The notes under the pieces were generated by a model, which ran no database searches, was not told the origin of the DNA, and saw only the letters and a list, made by a program, of their open reading frames with translations. From positions 3,782,001 to 3,846,000 of the forward strand of contig NZ_CP109178.1 in NCBI RefSeq assembly GCF_036248255.1: a stretch of 64,000 bases of DNA. The letters are read 5' to 3'. Positions within the stretch are counted from its first letter, which is position 1; each line of letters opens with the position of its first letter. Below are positions 8,117-16,154 of this stretch, in pieces. The translations under genes and the position numbers were made by a program. Origin of the DNA: Streptomyces sp. NBC_01717. GTDB lineage: Bacteria > Actinomycetota > Actinomycetes > Streptomycetales > Streptomycetaceae.

Positions 8117-9841
8117 GTGGAACGCTCATCCGGCACCCGGCACGGCAGACGCCGCATCCGCCCGGTCCTCGGCTCCGTCATGGCCGTCGTCGCCGCAGCC
8201 GCGCTGACCTTCACCGGCCTCGTCGGCACCGCCCAGGCCGCCGACGTCAACAACGCCAAGAACGCGGGCTTCGAGTCCGGACTCGCCAACTGGACCTGTT
8301 CCAACGGCAGCGGCACCACCGTCTCCTCCCCCGTGCACGGGGGAGCCGCGGCCCTGAAGGCGACCCCGGCCGGCCAGGACAACGCCCAGTGCACACAGGC
8401 CGTGGCCGTGAAGCCGAACTCCACGTATGCCCTCAGCGGCTGGGTGCAGGGCGGATACACCTACATCGGCGCGACCGGCACCGGAACGACCGACGTGTCG
8501 ACCTGGACCCCCGACACCAGCGGCTGGACCAAGATCTCCACCAGCTTCACCACCGGTCCGAGCACCACCTCGGTGACCGTATACCTCCACGGCTGGTACG
8601 GGCAGGCCCCCTACCTCGCCGACGACATCTCCGTCACCGGCCCGGACGGGGGCGGCGGCGGTGACCCGGCACCGACCGTGCCCGCCACCCCGGCCGGACT
8701 CACGGTGGGCTCCGTGACCTCGTCCTCCGTGGCCCTGTCCTGGAACGCGGTGTCCGGCGCGACGGGCTACAACGTCTACCAGAACGGCACCAAGGTGCAG
8801 TCGGTGAGCGGGGCCTCGGCCACCGCGACGGGACTGGCCGCCTCGACCTCGTACTCCTTCCAGGTGTCCGCGACCAACGCGGCCGGTGAGTCCGCCAAGT
8901 CAACGGGGGTGACCGGTACCACCTCGGCCACCGGTGGCGGCGGGGGCGGCGGTACCGTGCCCAAGCACGCGGTGACCGGCTACTGGCAGAACTTCAACAA
9001 CGGCGCCACCGTCCAGAAGATCAGCGACGTCCCGGCCAACTACGACATCATCGCGGTCTCCTTCGCCGACGCGACCGGCACTCCGGGCGGCGTCACCTTC
9101 AACCTCGACTCGGCTGGGCTCGGCGGCTACACCGTCGACCAGTTCAAGGCCGACATCAAGGCCAAGCAGGCGGCCGGCAAGTCCGTGATCATCTCGATCG
9201 GCGGCCAGAACGGCACCGTCTCGATCAACGACGCCACCTCCGCGACGAACTTCGCGAACTCCGTCTACTCGATGATGCAGACGTACGGCTTCGACGGGGT
9301 CGACATCGACCTGGAGAACGGCCTCAACTCCACCTACATGACGCAGGCGCTCAGGTCCCTCTCGTCGAAGGCGGGCTCCAAGCTCGTCATCACGATGGCG
9401 CCGCAGACCATCGACATGCAGTCGACCTCGAACGAGTACTTCAAGACGGCACTCAACATCAAGGACATCCTGACCGTCGTCAACATGCAGTACTACAACA
9501 GCGGTTCGATGCTCGGCTGCGACGGCAAGGTCTACTCGCAGGGCTCGGTGGACTTCCTCACCGCGCTCGCCTGCATCCAGCTGGAGGGCGGGCTCTCGCC
9601 GGCCCAGGTCGGACTCGGACTGCCGGCCTCGACCAGTGGCGCGGGCAGCGGCTACGTCTCCCCCACGATCGTGAACAACGCCCTGGACTGCCTGGCCCGC
9701 GGCACCAACTGCGGTTCGTTCAAGCCGTCCAGGGCGTACCCGGGGCTGCGCGGTGCGATGACCTGGTCGACCAACTGGGACGCCAAGTCGGGCAACGCCT
9801 GGTCGAACGCGGTGGGCCCGCACGTGCACGGCCTGCCGTAA
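8117..9841 (+). CDS. Secreted family 18 chitinase with CBM and FnIII domains
   Basis: A 574-residue exported chitinase that cleaves beta-1,4-GlcNAc polymers. The GTG at 8117 follows GGAGG by 7 bases and gives a signal peptide (residues 1 to about 41, RHGRRRIR then a hydrophobic core, cleaved after AQA). Next are a carbohydrate-binding beta-sandwich (about 42-172, NAGFESGLANWTC), a fibronectin III domain (about 185-268), a Gly-rich linker (about 270-281) and a GH18 barrel (282-574). The catalytic DxxDxDxE motif is complete: D393, D396, D398, E400 in FDGVDIDLEN. It is a single transcription unit with a terminator hairpin at 9867-9892 and a DasR-type box upstream. Modular plan CBM-FnIII-GH18 is standard for Streptomyces chitinases; the exact paralogue name is not assigned. 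Confidence 0.95.
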   Translation: MERSSGTRHGRRRIRPVLGSVMAVVAAAALTFTGLVGTAQAADVNNAKNAGFESGLANWTCSNGSGTTVSSPVHGGAAALKATPAGQDNAQCTQAVAVKPNSTYALSGWVQGGYTYIGATGTGTTDVSTWTPDTSGWTKISTSFTTGPSTTSVTVYLHGWYGQAPYLADDISVTGPDGGGGGDPAPTVPATPAGLTVGSVTSSSVALSWNAVSGATGYNVYQNGTKVQSVSGASATATGLAASTSYSFQVSATNAAGESAKSTGVTGTTSATGGGGGGGTVPKHAVTGYWQNFNNGATVQKISDVPANYDIIAVSFADATGTPGGVTFNLDSAGLGGYTVDQFKADIKAKQAAGKSVIISIGGQNGTVSINDATSATNFANSVYSMMQTYGFDGVDIDLENGLNSTYMTQALRSLSSKAGSKLVITMAPQTIDMQSTSNEYFKTALNIKDILTVVNMQYYNSGSMLGCDGKVYSQGSVDFLTALACIQLEGGLSPAQVGLGLPASTSGAGSGYVSPTIVNNALDCLARGTNCGSFKPSRAYPGLRGAMTWSTNWDAKSGNAWSNAVGPHVHGLP

Positions 9842-9866
9842 CCACCGTCCGGTATCAGTGACCAGT

Positions 9867-9892
9867 AGCGCCGCCGCTCCCCCGGCGGCGCT
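9867..9892 (+). terminator. Hairpin terminator after the chitinase
   Basis: A perfect 10-base stem (AGCGCCGCCG / CGGCGGCGCT) with a 6-base loop begins 25 bases after the chitinase stop codon. There is no U-tract, as is common in Streptomyces. Confidence 0.75.
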
Positions 9893-10059
9893 GCTGCATG
9901 TCCGCGTCCGGGTGCCGGCTTGCGACCTCCGGTCTCCTCCTCGCCGGGATTTCCTTGCGGGAAACGGAAGTTGCGGACCTGGTACAGAGGGAGTCGTGGC
10001 ACGTTCCGACCCCTCGTGGGACCCTGTTCACCGCGCGATGAAGTGACGGGGGGAGCTAC

Positions 10060-12063
10060 ATGGCGGGGGCACGGCTGGAAGGCCTGAGCGAGAGCGATCC
10101 GGCAGCACTCGGGGCGAACCGGCTGCTCGGCCGGCTGGCGTCCGGCGGCATGGGGCGGATCTACCTCGCGCAGGCCGCCGACGGGCAGCTCGTGGCGGTC
10201 AAGACGCTGCTGGCCGAGGGTGAGGTCAGCGACATCGACCGGCGCCGGTTCGCCCGCGAGGTGAAGCTGGCGCAGCGGATCGACAGCGCGTTCACGGCAC
10301 GGGTACGGGAAGCGGATCCGGACGCCGAGCAGCCCTGGATGGCCATCGATTACATCGCCGCGCCGGCCCTCTCCGAACTGGTGCGTGCCGCAGGGGTGTT
10401 ACCCGCGTCGGCGGTACGGTGGCTGGCTGCCGGAACGGCCGAGGCGCTCGTCACGCTGCACCGCGAGGGCATCATCCACCGGGATGTGAAGCCGCAGAAC
10501 ATCCTGCTTCCGCTGACGGGCCCCCGGCTGATCGACTTCGGCATCTCACACGCCAGCGATCTCACCCGGACCAGCCTCACTCTCGGAACCATCGCCTTCA
10601 CCTCACCCGAGCAGGCACGCGGCGAGACGTCGACGGCGGCGTCCGACGTGTACTCGCTGGGCGCGACACTCTTCCACCTCACCACGGGGCGGCCGCCGTA
10701 CCGCGCCGACGGGGACACCCTCGCCCTGCTGGCACGGGTGCAGCGCGGTGAACTGGATCTCGACGGGCTGCCGAAGGAACTCGTACCTCTCATCCGTCCC
10801 TGTCTGGCGGTACACCCGGCGGACCGCCCCGCACCGGCGGACGTGCTGCATCAGTTCCGCCAGGCGATGGCCGGACTACCGCTCTCGCAGAGCGGGAGCC
10901 GCTGGCTGCCGCCCCGCTGGACAGCACTGATCGAGGTGTACGAACGCCAGAGTCACGCCCTGCGGCGCGGCGCGGCGGCGGGCCCCGATGACCTGACCGT
11001 CGATCAGCGGACATCGGCGGTACCGCGTCCCGGCCGGACCCAGATGTACACCCGGGACGCGGAGGCGGACGCGGAGGCGGAGGCCGTACGGGCCCGGGCG
11101 CAACGCGAGCGGGAACAGGAACGGGAGAGGGAGCAGGAACGCGAACGGGCGGCGCGCGAGCAGGAGCGTGCGGAACGCGAACGGGCCGAGAAGCAGGCCG
11201 CCCGCGATCAGGCCGCGCGTCTCAAGGCCGAACGCGCCGCGGAGCAGAGACGCGCCGAGCAGAGCCGCCAGGAGCGGGCCCGCAAGCGGGCTTCCACGGC
11301 GTCGGCTCAGCCGCCGCCCTTGTCCGTGGCGTCCGTCACCACCCCGCCGGCGAAGAAGGGATCTTCGAGCGGCTGGTGGCTCATCCCGCTGATCTTCTTC
11401 GTCATGGTGGTCTGGCAGCCGTGGGAGTCGGATGCCGGAACCAGCAGCGGCGGCAGCAGCACCTCCAGCAGCAGTGGCTACACGTCGTCGTCCGGTGGCA
11501 GCAGCAGTGGCTCGTCCTCCTCCGGCGCCGTCGCGGCCCCCACCCCGACGCCCGATGCCACCGATGCCGCTTTCCGCGCCGTATCGACCGGGGACTGCCT
11601 CACGGCGTACGACGACGGCTACGACGACTGGTCCACGACCGCGCCGCGCAGGGTGTCGTGCGGTGCCGCCGACGCCTACACCCGAGTGACGTCGGCGCGG
11701 AAAGGGATCAGCTTCGCGGACTGCCCGACCGGTAACGGGCGTTCGTACTGGTACCACATGGGCTCGGTGTCGGACTTCACCGTGTCGCTCTGCCTGGAGC
11801 GCCAGTTCCGCACGGGCCAGTGCTTCGTGGCCAAGGTCAGCAACACCTCCGTCACCAAGTCGCTCCTCATGAACGTCTGGAGCTGCGACGCGGCCAAGGT
11901 TCCCTCCGGCTACAACGCGACCTTGCAGATCACCGGTTACCACCGGGCGCAGAAGAGCTATCCGCGGGGCTACTGCGCCCGGAGCCAGGGAGACCGGAAC
12001 AGCTATTGGATCTACGACGTGGACGGCGGGAAGAACGTCCTGTGCACGACACAGACCGACTGA
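10060..12063 (+). CDS. Membrane serine/threonine protein kinase
   Basis: A 667-residue Hanks-type kinase. GGGGGGAGCTAC precedes the ATG. The kinase domain occupies about residues 18-280: glycine loop LASGGMG (27-33), ATP lysine K48, catalytic HRDVKPQN (H140, D142), DFG at 159-161, and the TSPEQARGE segment of the substrate lobe. A long Arg/Glu coiled coil (about 335-415) leads to one membrane helix (GWWLIPLIFFVMVVW, about 437-452), then a Ser/Gly/Thr-rich tether and a C-terminal extracellular domain with about six cysteines (from about 505). There are no PASTA repeats, so it is unlike PknB; the external domain may be a sensor of unknown ligand. It stands alone between chitinase and the aldonate cluster. 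Confidence 0.92.
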   Translation: MAGARLEGLSESDPAALGANRLLGRLASGGMGRIYLAQAADGQLVAVKTLLAEGEVSDIDRRRFAREVKLAQRIDSAFTARVREADPDAEQPWMAIDYIAAPALSELVRAAGVLPASAVRWLAAGTAEALVTLHREGIIHRDVKPQNILLPLTGPRLIDFGISHASDLTRTSLTLGTIAFTSPEQARGETSTAASDVYSLGATLFHLTTGRPPYRADGDTLALLARVQRGELDLDGLPKELVPLIRPCLAVHPADRPAPADVLHQFRQAMAGLPLSQSGSRWLPPRWTALIEVYERQSHALRRGAAAGPDDLTVDQRTSAVPRPGRTQMYTRDAEADAEAEAVRARAQREREQEREREQERERAAREQERAERERAEKQAARDQAARLKAERAAEQRRAEQSRQERARKRASTASAQPPPLSVASVTTPPAKKGSSSGWWLIPLIFFVMVVWQPWESDAGTSSGGSSTSSSSGYTSSSGGSSSGSSSSGAVAAPTPTPDATDAAFRAVSTGDCLTAYDDGYDDWSTTAPRRVSCGAADAYTRVTSARKGISFADCPTGNGRSYWYHMGSVSDFTVSLCLERQFRTGQCFVAKVSNTSVTKSLLMNVWSCDAAKVPSGYNATLQITGYHRAQKSYPRGYCARSQGDRNSYWIYDVDGGKNVLCTTQTD

Positions 12064-12096
12064 GCCCCGCCGTCGGCCGGCCCTGGGGGGCTGTCG

Positions 12097-12129
12097 TCCG
12101 GATCAGGCGCGAGCCCACCGTGATCCGGA
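12097..12129. terminator. Possible bidirectional hairpin between kinase and gntP
   Basis: TCCGGATCA (12097-12105) and TGATCCGGA (12121-12129) form a perfect 9-base inverted repeat with a 15-base loop between the convergent ends of the kinase gene and the gntP-like gene. It probably ends transcription from one or both sides. Confidence 0.5.
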
Positions 12130-12138
12130 TGAGAGGCC

Positions 12139-13614
12139 CTAGATCACCAGGCTCAGCAGCGCCGCCACCGCGAAGCCCGCCACCGACAGGACCGTTTCCA
12201 GGACCGTCCAGGACTTCAGGGTGTCGCGTTCGGTGATGCCGAAGTACTTCGACACCATCCAGAAGCCGCCGTCGTTGACGTGCGAGGCGAAGATCGAACC
12301 CGCCGAGATCGCCATGATGATCAGCGCCAGATGCGCCTGCGACATGCCCTGGCCCTCGACCAGCGGCACGACGATGCCCGCCGTGGTGACGATCGCGACC
12401 GTCGCCGAACCCTGGGCGACGCGCAGGACGACGGATATCAGCCAGGCCAGCAGGATGACCGGCAGGCCGACGTCGTTGAACGTGTCGGCGAGCGCGTCCG
12501 CGATGCCGCTGCCCTTCAGGACGGCACCGAAGATGCCGCCCGCGCCGACGACCAGCAGGATGTTGCCGACCGGCTTCAGCGACGAAGTGGACACCGCCTC
12601 CAGGGACTTGCGGGACCAGCCGCGCCGGATGCCCAGCAGGTAGTACGCGAGGAGCAGCGCGATCGAGAGGGCGACGAACGGGTTACCGAAGAACTCGATG
12701 ACCGAGCGGACGGTGGAGGGATCCAGGGCGATGGAGGAGAACGTCGCGGCGAGGATCAGCACCAGCGGGGTGCCGATGATCGTCAGTACGGTGGCGAGCC
12801 CGACCGGCTCCTCGCGCGGGGAGACACCGGAGGCCCGCTGCTCGGCGACGACCGCGGCCTTCGACTCCTCGGCGGCCTCGACCATGTCCTGCGGGACCTC
12901 GACGAAGATCCGCTTCCCGATCCAGGCGGCGTAGACCCAGGCGGCGAGGACGGACGGGATGCCGACGACGGCGCCCATGAGGATGACCCAGCCGAGCGAG
13001 ACGTGGAAGAGACCTGCGGCGGCGACGGGTCCCGGGTGCGGCGGCAGGAAGGCGTGGGTCATCGAGAGACCGGCGAGCAGCGGCATCGCGTACAGCAGGA
13101 TCGACTTGCCGGACCGCTTCGCGGCGGCGTACACGATCGGCGCGAGGACGAAGATGCCGACGTCGAAGAAGACCGGGATACCGAAGATGAGGCCGGTCAG
13201 GCCCATGGCGAGCGGGGCCCGCTTCTCACCGAAGAGGTTCAGCAGGCGGGCGCTCAACACCTCGGCTCCGCCGGAGACTTCGAGGATCGCGCCGAGCATC
13301 GTACCGAGGCCGATGATGATCGCGACATGGCCGAGGATGCCGCCCATGCCGGACTCGATGACGGAGACGGCGGCGGATTTCTGCACCGTGCCGAAGAGCT
13401 CGGTGACGGAGAGACCGGCGCCCAGGCCGACGGCTATGGAGACGGCGAGCAGCGCGACGAACGGCTGCAGCCTGACCTTGATGATCAGGAAGAGGAGGAG
13501 CGCGATTCCGAGGGTGGCGACGGTCAGCAGACCGGCGGTGCCGTCGATCAGGAGGAGGAGTCCACCGGTGTGGGGTGGTGTCTCGACCGGAGGTGGCGTG
13601 GCGGCGAGCAGCAT
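12139..13614 (-). CDS. GntP-family aldonate (gluconate-type) permease
   Basis: A 491-residue integral membrane symporter of the GntP family with about 12-14 hydrophobic segments. Family hallmarks include FGIPVFFDVGIFVLAPIVYA, GLSMTHAFLPPHPGP and SHVNDGGFWMVSKYFGI, which form the substrate path in gluconate permeases. It is the last gene of the minus-strand operon pfkB-iclR-ridA-gntP, 135 bases after ridA with a hairpin in the gap. Its family moves gluconate and related sugar acids; with a deacylase, deaminase and keto-sugar kinase in the same cluster, N-acetyl-D-glucosaminate or D-glucosaminate is a likely substrate (inference). The start is the ATG giving MLLAATPPPVE. Confidence 0.92.
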   Translation of the reverse strand: MLLAATPPPVETPPHTGGLLLLIDGTAGLLTVATLGIALLLFLIIKVRLQPFVALLAVSIAVGLGAGLSVTELFGTVQKSAAVSVIESGMGGILGHVAIIIGLGTMLGAILEVSGGAEVLSARLLNLFGEKRAPLAMGLTGLIFGIPVFFDVGIFVLAPIVYAAAKRSGKSILLYAMPLLAGLSMTHAFLPPHPGPVAAAGLFHVSLGWVILMGAVVGIPSVLAAWVYAAWIGKRIFVEVPQDMVEAAEESKAAVVAEQRASGVSPREEPVGLATVLTIIGTPLVLILAATFSSIALDPSTVRSVIEFFGNPFVALSIALLLAYYLLGIRRGWSRKSLEAVSTSSLKPVGNILLVVGAGGIFGAVLKGSGIADALADTFNDVGLPVILLAWLISVVLRVAQGSATVAIVTTAGIVVPLVEGQGMSQAHLALIIMAISAGSIFASHVNDGGFWMVSKYFGITERDTLKSWTVLETVLSVAGFAVAALLSLVI

Positions 13615-13658
13615 GGGACGACTCCGTGGTGTGGGGGTCCTTCGGGCAGGGTGGGGCG

Positions 13659-13694
13659 CGGCACGGCGTCCCGGTCGTGCGGGGCGCCGTGCCG
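13659..13694 (-). other. Intergenic hairpin between ridA and gntP
   Basis: A 10-base perfect inverted repeat (CGGCACGGCG / CGCCGTGCCG) with a 16-base loop lies in the 135-base gap between the ridA stop side and the gntP start. It could attenuate transcription into gntP or protect the upstream message; the sequence alone cannot decide. Confidence 0.4.
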
Positions 13695-13749
13695 TGTGGC
13701 GTGGTGCTGCGGTGCGGCAAGCGGATCAGCCGTGGATGGGTCGGCTCGT

Positions 13750-14160
13750 TCAGCTCAGGACGGCGAGCGCGTCGATCTCGATCAGCAGGCCCTTGGGGAG
13801 GCCGACGTAGACCGTCGTACGGGCGGCGGGGGCCTCCTTGAGGTTCTGCTCGCCGAAGTACGCGTTGTAGATCTCGTTCATCTCCGCGAAGTGGTCCACG
13901 TCCGTGAGGTAGACGCGCATCATCATCACGTCGTCCCAGCTCGCGCCGCCCTCCTCCAGGATCGCCTTGACATTGGCGAACGTCTGGAGGGTCTGTTCAC
14001 GCAGCGTCGGACCGGCCGGGGTCGGCGCCTGGCCCTCGACGGCGGGCAGGAAGCCGACCTGGCCGGCGACCTGGAGGATGTTCCCCTTCTTCACGCCGTG
14101 CGAGAACTTGGCGGGCGGGGCGGTGTGGGTGCTGGGGGTGAGGGCGGTCTTCTCGGTCAT
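13750..14160 (-). CDS. RidA/YjgF-family imine deaminase
   Basis: A 136-residue RidA protein. This trimeric family hydrolyses reactive enamine/imine intermediates released by PLP dehydratases to keto acids and ammonia. Motifs are GNILQVAGQVGFLP, the QTLQTFANVKAILEEGGASWDDVMMMRVYLTD core and AARTTVYVGLP, whose arginine binds the substrate carboxylate in RidA. It is 6 bases downstream of the IclR gene in the same operon. The PLP deaminase encoded divergently at 16155 would make the type of intermediate RidA handles, so the pairing is functional sense. Confidence 0.92.
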   Translation of the reverse strand: MTEKTALTPSTHTAPPAKFSHGVKKGNILQVAGQVGFLPAVEGQAPTPAGPTLREQTLQTFANVKAILEEGGASWDDVMMMRVYLTDVDHFAEMNEIYNAYFGEQNLKEAPAARTTVYVGLPKGLLIEIDALAVLS

Positions 14161-14166
14161 GACGGT

Positions 14167-14931
14167 TCAGGCCTTCTTGGGTTGGGGGGTGGGCGTGCCG
14201 GAGTACTCCCGGGTGATGGCGTCGGCGGTGCGGCGCACCAGCGGGAGCAGGGTGAGGAGTTCCTCGGCCGTGACGACGACGTTCGGCGCGGACACCGACA
14301 TGGCGGCGACGACGCGGCCGTCCGCGCCGCGGATGGGAGCGCCGATGCAGTTGATGGACTCCTCGTGGCCGCCGAGATCGGTGGCCCAGCCCTGTTCGCG
14401 GACGGCAGCGAGCTCCTTGAGGAACGCGCCGGCGTTCGGGATCGAACGGGACGTGTACATGGGGTAGTCGAGCTTCTCGGCGATCGCACGCCGTTCCGGC
14501 TCGGTCAGGTCGGCGAGCAGCAGCTTGGCGACGGCGGCGACGGTGATCGCGACGGGCTTGCCGATCCGGGAGTACATCCTGACCGGGTAGCGGCTCTCGA
14601 CCTTGTCGATGTACAGGACCTCGTGCTCCTCGTACACCGCGAGATGGACGGTGTGCCCGCACTGTTCGTTGAGCTCGACGAGGTGGGGGTGGGCGATCTC
14701 GCGTACGTCGAGGTTCTCGACGGCCTCCTGCGCCAGGGCGAACAGGCGGGCTCCGAGGCGGTAGCGCTGATCCTGCTGGCGGTAGACGAGTCCGTGCTCG
14801 TGGAGCGTACGGAGCAGGCGCAGCGCGGTGGACTTGTGGACGCCGAGGCGGTCGGCGACCTGGCCGAGATCGGCGGGGCCCTGGGCGAGGAGCGGAAGGA
14901 TGCTCAGCGCGCGGTCGACGGTCTGACTCAT
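14167..14931 (-). CDS. IclR-family transcriptional regulator of the cluster
   Basis: A 254-residue regulator with an N-terminal winged helix-turn-helix (about 15-60, LGQVADRLGVHKSTALRLLRTLHEHGLV) and a GAF-like effector domain (about 70-245, GHTVHLAVYEEHEVLYIDKVES, SINCIGAPIRGADGRVVAAMSVS). The ATG overlaps the pfkB stop as ATGA, so the two are translationally coupled. IclR proteins usually sense the acid metabolised by the neighbouring genes; the ligand here is probably a sugar acid such as glucosaminate or 2-keto-3-deoxygluconate (inference). A palindrome at 16115-16131 in the divergent promoter region is its likely operator. Confidence 0.93.
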   Translation of the reverse strand: MSQTVDRALSILPLLAQGPADLGQVADRLGVHKSTALRLLRTLHEHGLVYRQQDQRYRLGARLFALAQEAVENLDVREIAHPHLVELNEQCGHTVHLAVYEEHEVLYIDKVESRYPVRMYSRIGKPVAITVAAVAKLLLADLTEPERRAIAEKLDYPMYTSRSIPNAGAFLKELAAVREQGWATDLGGHEESINCIGAPIRGADGRVVAAMSVSAPNVVVTAEELLTLLPLVRRTADAITREYSGTPTPQPKKA

Positions 14932-16016
14932 GGGGTGGGTACCTCCTCGGATGCCCGATCGGCCGCTGTCCAGCCGGGGCCGAGACGAAGTGTCTCCCAG
15001 GCGGTGTCGTCGAGAGCCACCAGCCGGTCGGCGTGGGCACGGGCCGGAGGGTCGGTGAGGTCGCCGGGAACGGTGAGGACGGCGGCGGCCATCAGGTGCC
15101 CGTGCCGGACGCGGTCCCGTACGGGCAGGTCGCGGAGGGTGGCCGAGAGGAACCCGGCCGCAAAGGCGTCCCCGGCGCCGACGGGGGCGACGACGTCCAC
15201 GCGCAGGGCGGGGACGGTGGTGACACTCTCGGGCCCGCCGGCGACGGAGGAGCGGGATCCGGGGCGGGGCCCCGAAAAGACCGTCGCCCCCTCGGCCCCC
15301 CGCTTCACGACCAGCACCCCGGGCTCCGGCAGCGCCGCACGGATCGCCTCCGCGCCGTGCAGCCCCCACGCCTCCTCCGCCTCGTCCTCACCGACGAAGA
15401 CGAGGTCGGAGCGGCGGGCCAGGTCGAGGAGCACGGCCGGTGCCGCGTCGCCGTCGCGCCACAGCCCCGTCCGGTGGTTCACGTCGAAGGAGATCAGCGG
15501 GCGTCCGGGGCGGGGCGCCGTCAGCGAGTGGAGCAAGGACAGGCAGTCCGCGGACAGCGCCGCCGTGATCCCGGACAGGTGCAGGATGCGGCCGCAGAGC
15601 GCGTCCTCGGCCGGGACGTTCGCCGGGGACATCGCCGATGCCGCGGACCCGGCCCGGTAGTACGCGACCTCGTGCGTGTCGGTCGCCCGGTCGGTCGCCG
15701 TGCGGAAGTAGATGCCTGTGGGGCGGTCCGGGTCGCGCTCGACCGCCGATGTGTCGACGCCGTACCGGGAGATCGCCTCGACCAGATGGTCGCCGAACCC
15801 GTCCGCACCGACGCGGCTGACCCACTTCGCCCGGTGCCCCGCCGCCGCGAGCGCACAGGCGACATTGGACTCGGCGCCCCCGATCGCACGGCCGAAGGAC
15901 GGCACGTCGGCGAGGCGTCCGGGCTGCGAGGGCAGGAACGTCACCATGGACTCGCCGAGGCAGACGACATCGCTCGTCGTGGCGGCGTGGGCCGCCCCCG
16001 CTGCGGGTCCGGACAC
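14928..16016 (-). CDS. PfkB-family sugar kinase, probably 2-keto-3-deoxygluconate kinase
   Basis: A 362-residue ribokinase-type kinase. The GTG start has GAGGAG 6 bases upstream. Signature one is IGGAESNVACALAAAG (about 45-60) and signature two is VAPVGAGDAFAAGF (about 275-289) with the catalytic aspartate in GAGDAF. LGESMVTFLPSQPG at the N-terminus and the YYRAGSAASAMSP stretch resemble KDG kinases. It heads the minus operon. In the proposed pathway it would phosphorylate 2-keto-3-deoxygluconate to KDPG, which an aldolase encoded elsewhere would cleave. Substrate assignment rests on context and overall resemblance, not on a diagnostic residue. Confidence 0.87.
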   Translation of the reverse strand: MSGPAAGAAHAATTSDVVCLGESMVTFLPSQPGRLADVPSFGRAIGGAESNVACALAAAGHRAKWVSRVGADGFGDHLVEAISRYGVDTSAVERDPDRPTGIYFRTATDRATDTHEVAYYRAGSAASAMSPANVPAEDALCGRILHLSGITAALSADCLSLLHSLTAPRPGRPLISFDVNHRTGLWRDGDAAPAVLLDLARRSDLVFVGEDEAEEAWGLHGAEAIRAALPEPGVLVVKRGAEGATVFSGPRPGSRSSVAGGPESVTTVPALRVDVVAPVGAGDAFAAGFLSATLRDLPVRDRVRHGHLMAAAVLTVPGDLTDPPARAHADRLVALDDTAWETLRLGPGWTAADRASEEVPTP

Positions 16017-16079
16017 TCTGGGCTCCTCGATGATCAGCGTTCGGCGCCGGTGTTCACCATTGACCCGGCGTCGGCTCGG

Positions 16080-16109
16080 ATGTTAGACAGCGTTAAGCGA
16101 TATGCGCAA
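16080..16109 (-). promoter_or_regulatory. Likely promoter of the pfkB-iclR-ridA-gntP operon
   Basis: Reading the minus strand, TTGCGC (16109-16104) and TAACAT (16085-16080) are separated by 18 bases, a reasonable sigma-70 type pair. Transcription would start near 16073, leaving a leader of about 57 bases before the GTG at 16016. The IclR-type palindrome at 16115-16131 sits just upstream of the -35. Confidence 0.5.
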
Positions 16110-16114
16110 TGACT

Positions 16115-16131
16115 GTTGCATATGTTGCAAC
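16115..16131. promoter_or_regulatory. Palindromic operator candidate for the IclR regulator
   Basis: GTTGCATATGTTGCAAC is a perfect 6-base inverted repeat (GTTGCA / TGCAAC) with a 5-base spacer, located between the divergent pfkB operon and the deaminase-deacylase genes. On the plus strand its centre, TATGTT, could itself be a -10 hexamer about 28 bases before the TTG start at 16155, so a bound repressor would block it. Its size and position fit an IclR-family operator; binding is inferred. Confidence 0.6.
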
Positions 16132-16154
16132 GATTACTTCTTGAGGAGGCTCCC

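Noticed and set aside
9858..10046. Possible 62-codon gene before the kinase
   Set aside because: The frame includes the chitinase terminator hairpin and lacks codon bias or a ribosome site.
12280..15660. 1126-codon plus-strand open frame
   Set aside because: It overlaps gntP, ridA, iclR and pfkB on the opposite strand; its protein is Asp/Arg/Gly/Gln-rich with no domain.
16116..16154. Earlier start codons (from 16116) for the PLP deaminase
   Set aside because: These codons lie in the operator palindrome and have no ribosome site, while the TTG at 16155 follows AGGAGG.
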